A DNA stretch of 64,000 nt from Marinobacter gelidimuriae (GCF_000372805.1 NZ_KB889827.1:78263-142262), one strand, 5' to 3'; shown: positions 12,300 to 20,720, numbered from the stretch's first letter. Notes: generated from the sequence alone by a model not told the origin. Translations and numbers: made by a program.

Positions 12300-13300
12300 A
12301 AACCACACCGGCGCAACTGCCCCAAAGCCTCAAGAAAGGCCTGGCGCCGGTGTACCTGGTATCCGGTGACGAGCCCCTTCTGGTGCAGGAATGCTGCGAC
12401 CAGATCCGTAAAGTCGCCCGCGATCAGGGCTTTGCCGACCGGTTAACCTTTCACGCCGACAACCATTTTGACTGGAACATCGTGGCCGATGAATTCAGCA
12501 CCATGTCGCTGTTCGCCGAAAAACGCCGCATCGAAGTGCACTTACCAACAGGTAAGCTAGGTGACGGCCGCGCCGTGATGGAACGGATACTGGCGCAACC
12601 TGCCGACGACATTGTGTTGCTACTGATCAGCGCTCGCCTGGATGCGGCTGAAACCCGCCGTAAATGGTACAAAGACCTTCAAGGCAAAGGCCTGCACGTG
12701 CCGGTCTGGCCGGTAGACGCTGACAAGTTTCCCGGCTGGTTACAACAGCGCGCCGCCAGTCGCGGTCTGACTCTAACCCGCGACGCTCTGGCAACACTGG
12801 CGGAGCGGCTGGAAGGCAATCTGCTGGCCGCCAGCCAGGAACTGGAGCGCCTGGCGCTATTCAGCAAGGGCGCCACCATTGACGAAGGCCTGGTGGAACA
12901 AGCTGTGCAGGACAGCTCGCGTTTTAGCGGCTTTGAACTGGTCAGCGAACTGCTGACGGGAAATGCGTCGCACGCCTGCAAAATGATCGGCATATTACAG
13001 CAGGAAGGCGAAAACCCGCTTGGCTTGCTCACCGTGCTGGCGCGGGACATTCATCTGCTGCTGGAACTGAGAGCCCCCGGACAAAACACCGCGCCTGCTG
13101 TTTTTTTCAAAAAACGCGGAGTCTTCCAGCCACAGCGGGCAAAGGCCCTGGAGCAGGCGGCAAAGCGCCTCAACCGTTCACAACTGAATAACGCCATTCA
13201 CCTGTGCAGCGAAGTGGACCGCGCCGCCAAAGGCTTCGATCCACTAGGCCCCTGGCACTATTTAAGAGACATGTCCGCGTTGCTTGCCAGCAGATCCTGA
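12296..13300 (+). CDS. holA: DNA polymerase III subunit delta
   Basis: Delta subunit of the clamp loader, which opens the beta clamp. 334 residues, the usual length. The family start P-A-Q-L-P-Q-S-L-K-K-G-L-A-P-V-Y-L-V-S-G-D-E-P-L-L is clear, as are the atypical AAA+ fold and the conserved C-terminal helices (L-G-P-W-H-Y-L-R-D). Start ATG overlaps the lptE stop by four bases. leuS-lptE-holA is the same order as in E. coli, so they are probably co-transcribed. Confidence 0.95.
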   Translation: MKTTPAQLPQSLKKGLAPVYLVSGDEPLLVQECCDQIRKVARDQGFADRLTFHADNHFDWNIVADEFSTMSLFAEKRRIEVHLPTGKLGDGRAVMERILAQPADDIVLLLISARLDAAETRRKWYKDLQGKGLHVPVWPVDADKFPGWLQQRAASRGLTLTRDALATLAERLEGNLLAASQELERLALFSKGATIDEGLVEQAVQDSSRFSGFELVSELLTGNASHACKMIGILQQEGENPLGLLTVLARDIHLLLELRAPGQNTAPAVFFKKRGVFQPQRAKALEQAAKRLNRSQLNNAIHLCSEVDRAAKGFDPLGPWHYLRDMSALLASRS

Positions 13301-13409
13301 CGTAGATCAAATCGGCTCTATACAGGCTCGCGGCAGTGCATCAGACGCTTGAAACTTCCCACCATCCGGCGCATTGTTTAGTCATCATCAATGCAAGGAG
13401 GAGTGAAAT

Positions 13410-13673
13410 ATGGGACTTCAGGAAGAACTAAAAACGCTGCCGGAAAAAATCAGACAATACCGCGACGAAGCACGCGTACAGCTCCATCTGGCACGTCAAG
13501 ATGTCAAAGACGAGTTTGATAATCTGGAACAGGAGTGGGACCGATTCAAAGGCAAGTTTGATCACGCACTGGATGACGCCACCGGGGTTTCCACCGAAGC
13601 GCTGTTAACGGTGCAGATTATGGGTGAAGATCTGAAGAAGGGATATCAGAACATTCGCGACAAGATCAAGTGA
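13410..13673 (+). CDS. Small charged helical protein, unknown function
   Basis: I do not recognise a named family. 87 residues, very rich in D, E, K, R and Q, with no signal or membrane segment; most of it should form one or two long amphipathic helices (heptad-like spacing of L, V, F from residue 4 to 60). A very strong ribosome site AAGGAGG lies 8-9 bases before ATG, and a perfect terminator follows 38 bases after the stop, so it looks like an independently expressed, possibly abundant monocistronic gene. The composition recalls small stress-associated or YtxH-like helical proteins, but that is only a resemblance. Confidence 0.75.
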   Translation: MGLQEELKTLPEKIRQYRDEARVQLHLARQDVKDEFDNLEQEWDRFKGKFDHALDDATGVSTEALLTVQIMGEDLKKGYQNIRDKIK

Positions 13674-13703
13674 CACTTAACAGAGTCTAACCGTCGGATA
13701 ATC

Positions 13704-13736
13704 CAAAAAAAGCAGGCTCGAGAGCCTGCTTTTTTC
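13704..13736. terminator. Bidirectional rho-independent terminator
   Basis: AGCAGGCTC (13711-13719) and GAGCCTGCT (13722-13730) form a perfect stem, preceded by seven A (13705-13711 region) and followed by six T. It serves the small gene at 13410 on the plus strand and the acyl-CoA dehydrogenase ending at 13759 on the minus strand. Confidence 0.92.
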
Positions 13737-13758
13737 GTTCAACGTCGATAAAAACTGA

Positions 13759-15555
13759 TCAGAACTCTTCAGCCGTTAACGCCATCATCGAATCACTGCC
13801 ACTGCGAATGCCTTCCGCCAGCGACACGGTCTTTGGCAACAGGCGATCATAGTAGAAGCGCGCCGTTTTCAGCTTGCCGGTATAAAAACCAGAGGTGTCA
13901 CCCTCGGCTTTCGCGGCGGCCGCCTTCATCATGCGGGCCCACATATAAGCCAGCGCAGTCAGGCCAAACAAGTCCAGATAATCCACCGAGGCCGCGCCTA
14001 CAGCATCAGGGGTTTCTGATGCCTGATTGATCACGTGCTCGGTTACGTCTGACAGGCGTTCAAGAGCTGCTGCCAATGGCTCCAGATACGGACGCAGGCT
14101 TTGTTCATCGCTGTTTTCCTCAATGAACGCCGCTACGTCCTGGGCGAACAGTTCGTAAAGCTTGCCCTGGCTGCCCACAACCTTTCGGCCCATCAGGTCC
14201 AGCGCCTGTATACCGTTGGTGCCTTCGTAAATCTGGGTAATGCGACAATCGCGTACTAACTGCTCCTGGCCCCATTCGCGGATAAAGCCATGGCCACCCA
14301 ATACCTGTTGGCCAATAATGCAGACGTCCAGGCCACGGTCGGTCAGAAAAGCCTTGGCCACCGGAGTCAGCAACGACACCATGCCATCAGCGTGGGTACG
14401 ACGCTCCTGCTCGCTGTCGTCGGCGTATTTGGCGATATCCAGCCACTGCGCGACGTAGGTAGAGAAAGCACGACCGCCTTCCACATAGCCTTTCATGGTC
14501 AGCAGCATGCGGCGAACGTCCGGGTGCACCAGAATCGGGTCAGCGGCTTTTTCTGGCTGCTGTGTTCCAGTGGACGCGCGGCTTTGAATACGGTCTTTGG
14601 CGTATTCACGGGCACTCTGCAGTGACGCTTCAGCCGCGCCCAAACCCTGCACTCCAACGCCCAGGCGCTCATAGTTCATCATGGTGAACATGGCGTTCAG
14701 GCCTTTATTTTCTTCCCCTACCAGCCAGCCTTTGGCGGCATCGTAGTTCATCACGCACGTAGCTGAACCTTTGATACCCATTTTCTTTTCGATGGAGCCA
14801 CAGGTTACCGGGTTGCGATCGCCCAGGGAGCCGTCGTCTTTCACAAGAAACTTTGGCACCAGGAACATGGAAATGCCCTTGGGGCCTTTAGGTGCACCCG
14901 GAAGCTTGGCCAGCACCAGGTGAACAATGTTCTCCGCCATGTCGTGCTCGCCCCAAGTAATGAATATCTTGGTGCCGGTGACGGCGAAGGAGCCGTCATC
15001 GTTGGGCTCGGCTTTGGTGCGGATAATGCCCAGATCGGTGCCGGCGTGGGGCTCGGTCAAATCCATCGCGCCACTCCAAACACCGGAGTACAGTTTCGGC
15101 AAATACGTTTCTTTCAGTTCATCGCTGCCGTGAGCATCGAGCGCCAGGCAGGCACCGGCGGTGAGCATAGGCGCCAGACCGAACGCCATGTTGGCGCCCT
15201 GCAGCATTTCGTCAAACTGGGACACCAGAGTTTTTGGCATGCCCATGCCACCCTGTTCCGGGTTGCCACCCAGAGCATTCCAGCCGCCGTCCACGATGGT
15301 CTGGTAGGCTTCTTTGAAACCTTCCGGGCTAGTGACACCCTCGGCCGTCCATTTGCAGCCCTGCTCATCGCCTTCGAGGTTCAACGGCGCCAGCACGCCA
15401 CTGGTGATTTTACCGGCTTCTTCCAAAATGGCATCGGCGGTGTCCGGGTCTACGTTTTCTGCCACTTTTGGCAGCGACGCCCACAGTGCGGGGACATCGA
15501 ACACTTCATTCAAAACAAAACGCATTTCACGTAAGGGTGCCTGATAATCGGCCAT
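13759..15555 (-). CDS. Acyl-CoA dehydrogenase, long (about 600-residue) type
   Basis: Flavin-dependent first step of fatty-acid beta-oxidation. 598 residues, much longer than the 380-residue classical enzyme because of N- and C-terminal extensions typical of the bacterial FadE1/FadE2-like group. The FAD/substrate region has T-E-P-H-A-G-T-D-L-G and the catalytic Glu sits in I-Y-E-G-T-N-G-I-Q-A-L-D-L. Start is ATG at 15555 with GGAGAG seven bases upstream; GTG at 15561 is in frame but has no better site. It is a paralogue of the next gene. In P. aeruginosa similar genes (PA0506, PA0508, from memory) also lie beside the bio operon. Chain-length preference cannot be read from the sequence. Confidence 0.93.
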   Translation of the reverse strand: MADYQAPLREMRFVLNEVFDVPALWASLPKVAENVDPDTADAILEEAGKITSGVLAPLNLEGDEQGCKWTAEGVTSPEGFKEAYQTIVDGGWNALGGNPEQGGMGMPKTLVSQFDEMLQGANMAFGLAPMLTAGACLALDAHGSDELKETYLPKLYSGVWSGAMDLTEPHAGTDLGIIRTKAEPNDDGSFAVTGTKIFITWGEHDMAENIVHLVLAKLPGAPKGPKGISMFLVPKFLVKDDGSLGDRNPVTCGSIEKKMGIKGSATCVMNYDAAKGWLVGEENKGLNAMFTMMNYERLGVGVQGLGAAEASLQSAREYAKDRIQSRASTGTQQPEKAADPILVHPDVRRMLLTMKGYVEGGRAFSTYVAQWLDIAKYADDSEQERRTHADGMVSLLTPVAKAFLTDRGLDVCIIGQQVLGGHGFIREWGQEQLVRDCRITQIYEGTNGIQALDLMGRKVVGSQGKLYELFAQDVAAFIEENSDEQSLRPYLEPLAAALERLSDVTEHVINQASETPDAVGAASVDYLDLFGLTALAYMWARMMKAAAAKAEGDTSGFYTGKLKTARFYYDRLLPKTVSLAEGIRSGSDSMMALTAEEF

Positions 15556-15700
15556 TAACACTCTCCAACATTCAGTAACAGTCTGTCTGGTCAGGACGCG
15601 ATCCGGTAGAAAAAAGCCGGTGCCCCTGTCTGTACGTGTGTCCGCGATTATTATTTTTTTACTGCGCAGAGTTTACCGCAATCCCGTCACTAACTCATGA

Positions 15701-15735
15701 AAAAAGGCCGGTCCCAGATCGAGACGGGCCTTTTA
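15701..15735. terminator. Probable terminator between the two acyl-CoA dehydrogenases
   Basis: AAAAGGCCGGTC and GACGGGCCTTTT are inverted repeats with one mismatch around a short loop (15702-15734), with A/T runs on both sides. On the minus strand it lies 32 bases after the stop of the upstream dehydrogenase (15767), suggesting the two paralogues are at least partly separate transcription units. Confidence 0.7.
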
Positions 15736-15766
15736 CGGCGTTAGCGATGAATCAAACGCCTCAGCG

Positions 15767-17566
15767 TTAGATGATAAACGCCTCTTCCGGCATATCCAGC
15801 AGGGTGTCAGCCCCCGCCAGCATGGTTACTGCATGGGCCCTGGTGCGCGGCAGCATGCGGGTGAAGTAGAAGCGTGCAGTCTGCAACTTGGCGTTGTAAA
15901 ACAACTCTTCAGTGCTGCCTTCTGCCAACTTGTCCTGAGCAACTTTTGCCATCTGCGCCCATAGATACGCAAATACCGCGTAACCGGAGTACATCAGGTA
16001 GTCCACAGACGCGGCGCCAATCTCTTCGCGGTTTTTCATGGCGCTCATGCCCAGCTTCATGGTCAGCTCGCCCCATTCTTTGTTGATCGCGGCTAACGGT
16101 TCAACAAACGGCTTCATTTGTTCGTTGTCGGTATTTTCCTTGCAGAAAGTGTGCACCAGCTTAGTAAAGCCTTTCAACGATTCGCCTTGGGTCATCAGTA
16201 CCTTACGACCCAACAGGTCCAGCGCCTGAATGCCGGTGGTGCCTTCATAGATCATGCCGATACGGGCGTCACGCACGTTCTGCTCCATGCCCCACTCGGA
16301 AACATAGCCGTGGCCACCGAATACCTGCATTCCCAGGCTGGCTGATTCGTATCCGATTTCGGTCAGGAACGCTTTGGCAATGGGCGTCAAAAAGCCCAGC
16401 AGTTCGTCAGCGGCCTTGCGCTCTTCTTCGGTTTTACCACGCTGAACAATGTCGGCTTTCTGCGCAGTCAGGTAAATCAGCGCACGGGCGCCTTCGGCGA
16501 TGGCTTTCTGGGTCAGCAGCATGCGGCGAACATCCGGATGCACAATGATCGGGTCGGCATAACTGTCCGGATTTTTTACACCACTTAACGCACGCATGGC
16601 CAGGCGGTCTTTGGCGTAGGCCACTGAACCCTGAAGACCCAGCTCTGCCGCACCCAGGCCCTGAATAGCGGTGCCGATGCGTGCCACATTCATAAAGGTG
16701 AACATGGCGTTCAAACCTTTGTTTTCCGGACCAATCAACCAACCTTTAGCGCCGTCAAAGTTCATCACGCAGGTGGCGTTCGCGTGGATGCCCATTTTGT
16801 GTTCAATAGAACCGCAAGACAGCGCATTGCGCTCGCCAGCTGAACCGTCCTGCGCGGGCAGGCACTTGGGCACCACAAACAGGGAAATACCCTTGGTGCC
16901 TTCCGGTGCGCCAGGCAAACGGGCCAGCACAATGTGAACGATGTTGTCGGTCAGGTCATGCTCGCCTGCCGAAATAAAGATCTTGGTGCCGGTGATGCTG
17001 TACGAGCCGTCCATATTGGGTTCGGCTTTGGTGCGCAGGGTTCCCAGGTCCGACCCACAGTGTGCTTCGGTCAGGCACATGGTCCCAGTCCACTCGCCGC
17101 TGACCATCTTGGTCAGGTACGTCTGCTTCTGCTCTTCCGTACCGTGTTCTTCCAGAGTGTTGATAGCGCCGTGGCTCAAACCCGGGTACATGCCCCAAGA
17201 CCAGTTGGCGGTGCCGTTCATTTCGCTCATCACGATACCCAGGGAGCTAGGCAAGCCCTGCCCACCGTGATTAGGGTCAGCCGCCAATGACGGCCAGCCG
17301 CCCTCAACAAACTTGCTGTAGGCTTCTTTGAAACCGGCCGGTGTTTTAACGCCGCTTTCACTCCAGGTACAACCTTCACGGTCGCCGCTCTGGTTCAATG
17401 GCGACAGTACCTGTTCTGCAAATTTTGCACCTTCCTGAATGATCGCATCGATCATATCCGGCGTTGCGTCCTCAGCGCCTTCCAGATTGGCGTAGTGGCT
17501 GTCGCTGTTCAGCAGCTCACTCATTACAAATTTGATGTCGCGCAGGGGTGCTTTGTAGTCAGGCAT
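15767..17566 (-). CDS. Acyl-CoA dehydrogenase, long type (second copy)
   Basis: 599-residue paralogue of the downstream gene with the same layout: start M-P-D-Y-K-A-P-L-R-D-I-K-F, T-E-A-H-C-G-S-D-L-G in the FAD region, catalytic Glu in I-Y-E-G-T-T-G-I-Q-A-L-D-L-L-G-R-K, and the C-terminal helical extension. It should oxidise acyl-CoA in beta-oxidation and pass electrons to ETF. The frame extends 21 codons further upstream, but homology and GAGG nine bases before ATG support 17566. About 100-125 bases upstream lies a PsrA-like palindrome pair. Its divergence from the neighbour suggests different chain-length ranges, which is inference. Confidence 0.93.
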   Translation of the reverse strand: MPDYKAPLRDIKFVMSELLNSDSHYANLEGAEDATPDMIDAIIQEGAKFAEQVLSPLNQSGDREGCTWSESGVKTPAGFKEAYSKFVEGGWPSLAADPNHGGQGLPSSLGIVMSEMNGTANWSWGMYPGLSHGAINTLEEHGTEEQKQTYLTKMVSGEWTGTMCLTEAHCGSDLGTLRTKAEPNMDGSYSITGTKIFISAGEHDLTDNIVHIVLARLPGAPEGTKGISLFVVPKCLPAQDGSAGERNALSCGSIEHKMGIHANATCVMNFDGAKGWLIGPENKGLNAMFTFMNVARIGTAIQGLGAAELGLQGSVAYAKDRLAMRALSGVKNPDSYADPIIVHPDVRRMLLTQKAIAEGARALIYLTAQKADIVQRGKTEEERKAADELLGFLTPIAKAFLTEIGYESASLGMQVFGGHGYVSEWGMEQNVRDARIGMIYEGTTGIQALDLLGRKVLMTQGESLKGFTKLVHTFCKENTDNEQMKPFVEPLAAINKEWGELTMKLGMSAMKNREEIGAASVDYLMYSGYAVFAYLWAQMAKVAQDKLAEGSTEELFYNAKLQTARFYFTRMLPRTRAHAVTMLAGADTLLDMPEEAFII

Positions 17567-17663
17567 GTAATCGACCTCGGTTTTCAGTGATGGCCGCCTT
17601 AAATCGTGGCAGCTGGTAACTCGATGCAACCGAACGGATTCCGGTAATGTGCTTCGAGCTTAT

Positions 17664-17693
17664 TTAAACGCTTGTTTGAAACATACGTTTCGA
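17664..17693. promoter_or_regulatory. Double palindrome resembling a PsrA (fatty-acid regulator) operator
   Basis: Two abutting inverted repeats: AAACGCTTGTTT (17666-17677) and GAAACATACGTTTC (17678-17691). The second fits the G/CAAAC-N2-4-GTTTG/C consensus described for the TetR-family fatty-acid sensor PsrA of Pseudomonas. It sits about 100 bases upstream of the acyl-CoA dehydrogenase start at 17566. The remaining part of this 332-base gap (17567-17898) holds no gene I can support. Confidence 0.5.
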
Positions 17694-17898
17694 GGTGCAG
17701 AATTGTCAAGAGTCGTGCCAAAAATAAATTGCTCTGCGTCAACTCCCTCCCACGTGAATCCGGCATCCGCAGCCATCGAAAACGTGAAATTAGCGCTTAC
17801 CATTAGTTTGCTAAGATTAAGGTACGGCGAGTCGCACAAAAGGGTTTAACGGGTGTCATACGAAGGCGGAAAATAAAGAAATTTTCAGACAGAGACGT

Positions 17899-18123
17899 TC
17901 AGAAAACCTGTTGCGCGAGCACTGTTGTCAACGCCATTGCACCAGCGTGCTGCCCACCCGCGGCCTGGTGGGCAGCCTCATGGGCACGCACCTCTCGGTC
18001 ACGGGCTTTCAGCTGTGTCAGCAGTTTTAAATCGGATTCGTTCAGGCGTGCCGACTGCTCGCTGGCAGGCGACGGGCGCAAAATTATAGCTGAGGTTTGA
18101 GGAGCAGCGAACGAAATATTCAT
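17899..18123 (-). CDS. Truncated SprA-like putative metalloprotease fragment (HExxH)
   Basis: 74 residues. The second half, L-K-A-R-D-R-E-V-R-A-H-E-A-A-H-Q-A-A-G-G-Q, is the signature of the SprA-related/CJM1_0395 family of putative metallopeptidases and keeps the zinc-binding H-E-A-A-H. In family members a domain of roughly 100 or more residues follows (typically with Y-x-Y and Y-A-V-G-G-E-V); here the frame goes into an unrelated A-M-A-L-T-T-V-L-A-Q-Q-V-F and stops. No other frame downstream restores the family sequence. It is either a remnant or a reduced protein; as it stands it lacks most of the fold, so protease activity is unlikely. Confidence 0.6.
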   Translation of the reverse strand: MNISFAAPQTSAIILRPSPASEQSARLNESDLKLLTQLKARDREVRAHEAAHQAAGGQHAGAMALTTVLAQQVF

Positions 18124-18162
18124 GGTGTCAGAATATAACCCTACCTAATCAGGGCGAGGGCC

Positions 18163-18429
18163 TTAAGCCATGATGTCGAGGAGCGAACCCAGGGTTTCGT
18201 CCGCGGTTTTTACCACCTGCGCCGACGCTTCAACGCTGCGCTTGTACAACTGTAAATCCACCATGGGCTTGATCATCCCACCTCCAGCTGGACCACCAGT
18301 GCCTTGAGGGCCGTCCACACCACCGCGGGCGATACGGCGGGCAGCATCGTCCATGCCCGCGACACCGCTCTGTATGCCCTGCATACCGGTACTCAAAGCA
18401 CTGGGAAGAGTAGTGTTGATCATGGTCAC
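18163..18429 (-). CDS. Small protein resembling the C-terminus of flagellar rod proteins
   Basis: 88 residues, no signal peptide. The N-terminal part (A-L-S-T-G-M-Q-G-I-Q-S-G) and the C-terminal part (M-V-D-L-Q-L-Y-K-R-S-V-E-A-S-A-Q-V-V-K-T-A-D) with T-L-G-S-L-L-D-I have the spacing of the terminal helices of flagellar rod/hook proteins (FlgB/C/E/F/G), with a Gly-rich linker (residues 36-51) in place of the central domain. Homologues of this small type occur next to bioD in Pseudomonas as conserved hypotheticals, from memory. Start ATG 18429 has GGTGACC upstream. Function unknown; no flagellar genes are nearby. Confidence 0.65.
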   Translation of the reverse strand: MTMINTTLPSALSTGMQGIQSGVAGMDDAARRIARGGVDGPQGTGGPAGGGMIKPMVDLQLYKRSVEASAQVVKTADETLGSLLDIMA

Positions 18430-18473
18430 CTGCCAGATAATGGAACTACGACACTAGTAAGCCACAATGCTGC

Positions 18474-19166
18474 TCAATTTTCAATCAACGGTGTCACATT
18501 CAGGAATTTGGCCAAAGCCTGTGGCCGGGGCTCGCTCAACCAGGGCATAACACCCAGGCACGGGCAGCCCAGGTGCTGTTGCAGATACGCCAGGGTATCG
18601 GTTTCACAGCTCATCACGGCTTCCCGCGGCCGGTTAGCCACCCAACCGGCCAATACCAACCCATCGCGGCGAATGGCTTCAGCGCTCAGCAACGCGTGGT
18701 TGATGCACCCAAGCTCCAAACTGACCACCAGAATCACCGGGATATTCAATCGCTGCGCCAGGGCACTGTAGGTTTCGCGATCGTTTAAAGGCACCCGCCA
18801 GCCACCTGCCCCCTCGATCAGTAACAGGTCTGCCGGGCGCAGCCGTATGCCGCGACAAAAACCGGCCAACCGATCGGCGCTCAGGTTACGCCCGGCCTGC
18901 GAAGCCGCCACGTGGGGCGCAATCGCTGGCTCCAGAGCGACTGGATTGACCACGTCATAAGGCAGCTGTTCAGTCATCGCGTTCTGCAGAATAAGCGCGT
19001 CACTGTTACGCAAGCCATCTGGCGTTTGCACGCAGCCAGAGGCAACCGGTTTCATCGCCAGGGTACGTTTACCCAACAGCTTCACGGCCTCCAGCAACGC
19101 CGCGGTAACCACGGTCTTGCCCACGTCGGTATTGGTGCCGGTCACAAAATAGGTTTTTTTGGCCAT
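18474..19166 (-). CDS. bioD: Dethiobiotin synthetase
   Basis: ATP-dependent ring closure of 7,8-diaminononanoate to dethiobiotin, the step before BioB. 230 residues. P-loop G-T-N-T-D-V-G-K-T at residues 8-16, then M-K-P-V-A-S-G and the I-E-G-A-G-G-W motif near residue 114. The open frame starts 44 codons earlier, but the protein family begins M-x-K-x-Y-F-V-T-G-T-N-T, so ATG 19166 is used; its ribosome site is weak (CAGGGC). Last gene of the operon bioB-F-H-C-D, 26 bases after bioC. The diaminononanoate-forming step (bioA) is not in this window. Confidence 0.95.
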   Translation of the reverse strand: MAKKTYFVTGTNTDVGKTVVTAALLEAVKLLGKRTLAMKPVASGCVQTPDGLRNSDALILQNAMTEQLPYDVVNPVALEPAIAPHVAASQAGRNLSADRLAGFCRGIRLRPADLLLIEGAGGWRVPLNDRETYSALAQRLNIPVILVVSLELGCINHALLSAEAIRRDGLVLAGWVANRPREAVMSCETDTLAYLQQHLGCPCLGVMPWLSEPRPQALAKFLNVTPLIEN

Positions 19167-19192
19167 TGAAAATGCCCTGACAGGGTGAGTGT

Positions 19193-19993
19193 TTAATCGC
19201 AGGTTAATGGTGTTAACAGCGGTTTTCGCCATTCCAACCAGCCCGCATGATAGCTGGCAACTATGCCTCCACCGGGCTGCTGCGGATAGTTCTGGCACAT
19301 CTGTTTTAATCGCCCGGGTGCAGTGGCGGTCTTGCGTCGCTGAATGTCTTTATAACCCGCCCCCAGTTGCCTGAGCTCGTTCATCAACGCCATGGACGTT
19401 GGATAATCCAGAGTGATCATCTGCGAGCGCCAATGTGCCGCTGGCAAAATCTCAACGGTGGTGGCCGCGAAATCCACGGCAGAAATAAACCCGTTTACAT
19501 GCTTCTGATGTGGGTCGGCCAGAGTCCACGCCTGTTGCAGCTCCTGCAGTGTACCCAGCAAAAGCGTTGACACCCGCAATTGACCACCCGGGCGCAACAC
19601 CCGCAGGCATTCCCGCAATACGCCTTGTGGATTATGGCACCACTGGATCATCAGGTTGCTGTAAATCAGATCCACACTCTGGTCGGCCAATGGCAACCGC
19701 TCCGCATCTGCCTCTAACCATTGGATAGTTTCAGGGCCTAGTGCTTTTGCGTATGCCAGCATACCGGGCGCCAGGTCTACACCGACGGTATGCGCACCAA
19801 AGCGCTGCGCCAACTGGCGCGTATACCAGCCAGTACCGCAGCCCAAATCAACAACAGTGGCACCCTGCGGTACCGGCTGGGCAATCGTTGCCAACATGGC
19901 ATCACCCATTTGCCGTTGCAGCCGCGCCGCACCTTCATAGCTGGCGCTGGCGCAGCCAAAATCGGAGGCGACCGCCTGTTTAGTGGCAAACAT
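19193..19993 (-). CDS. bioC: Malonyl-ACP O-methyltransferase BioC
   Basis: SAM-dependent methyltransferase that masks malonyl-ACP so fatty-acid synthesis can build the pimeloyl chain of biotin. 266 residues. The start K-Q-A-V-A-S-D-F-G-x-A-S-x-S-Y-E is typical of BioC; SAM motif I is V-V-D-L-G-C-G-T-G-W near residue 50, and motif L-I-Y-S-N-L-M-I-Q-W-C near residue 113. Its ATG lies 14 bases inside the end of bioH, so translation is probably coupled. Confidence 0.94.
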   Translation of the reverse strand: MFATKQAVASDFGCASASYEGAARLQRQMGDAMLATIAQPVPQGATVVDLGCGTGWYTRQLAQRFGAHTVGVDLAPGMLAYAKALGPETIQWLEADAERLPLADQSVDLIYSNLMIQWCHNPQGVLRECLRVLRPGGQLRVSTLLLGTLQELQQAWTLADPHQKHVNGFISAVDFAATTVEILPAAHWRSQMITLDYPTSMALMNELRQLGAGYKDIQRRKTATAPGRLKQMCQNYPQQPGGGIVASYHAGWLEWRKPLLTPLTCD

Positions 19994-20720
19994 CGTGTGA
20001 ACTCGTTAGAAAATCGTGAATGGCTTGCCAGCATTCGGGGCCATAGTACTCCCCGGGCCAATGGCCCATGCCGTCGATGGTAAGCGCCCGGCTGTGAGCG
20101 GGCATAGCCAGATGCTGGGCCCAAGGCGGAACCACTGCATCGCAGCTGCCCCGCAAATGTAATGTTGGCACCGGGCACTGCTGCCAGGCGTGCAACTGGC
20201 AGCAGTGCCGCAGCCAGCGCACGCCTTTTGCCAATAGCTCGATCGGCTCGGGCAAGCCCTGCTTCAGCCAAGGTTTTATAGCGAGCACCAGTTCTGCCTG
20301 GTGTTCGCTGCCATCAATCATCTGAGCGAAAAAAGACGCCCGGCAGGCCCGTGGCTGACGCTCAAAATATCGTTCAAAACGCCGAAAAATAGCGGTCGAA
20401 ACGCCCCAAGGCCAGTTTTGCGACGCCACAAATTGCGGAAAACCACCAAGGGTCACAACCTTATTAACCGAGTGCGGATTCGCCTGAGCCGCAGCCATGG
20501 CAACTTGTGCGCCCAACGACCATCCAAGCCACACCGACGGCTGGGGGTAACGCTGGAGGAGAATCGCGGCCACGTGTGCGGGGCTGTCGCAGGAACTTAA
20601 TCCGTCGTCGGTTAATGAAACGACTTGCACCGCGCCTTGCCAGTGCCGATACACCGGTTCCAGCATGGCCGCCTGCACACCCCAACCGCCTATCACCACA
20701 AGTGAACTGGTGCGTGCCAT
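19980..20720 (-). CDS. bioH: Pimeloyl-ACP methyl ester esterase BioH
   Basis: Alpha/beta-hydrolase that removes the methyl ester at the end of pimeloyl synthesis. 246 residues. Nucleophile elbow G-W-S-L-G-A (E. coli has G-W-S-L-G-G) near residue 79, acid residue in R-G-S-C-D-A-V-V-P, and histidine in G-M-G-H-W-P-G. Start ATG overlaps the bioF stop by one base (TGATG). The downstream gene bioC starts within it. Sequence is fairly diverged from E. coli BioH, but the place between bioF and bioC leaves little doubt. Confidence 0.9.
   Translation of the reverse strand: MARTSSLVVIGGWGVQAAMLEPVYRHWQGAVQVVSLTDDGLSSCDSPAHVAAILLQRYPQPSVWLGWSLGAQVAMAAAQANPHSVNKVVTLGGFPQFVASQNWPWGVSTAIFRRFERYFERQPRACRASFFAQMIDGSEHQAELVLAIKPWLKQGLPEPIELLAKGVRWLRHCCQLHAWQQCPVPTLHLRGSCDAVVPPWAQHLAMPAHSRALTIDGMGHWPGEYYGPECWQAIHDFLTSSHDVCH

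Noticed and set aside
17649..17849. 66-codon plus-strand open frame
   Set aside because: No ribosome site; it crosses the PsrA-like palindromes and has no recognisable protein pattern.
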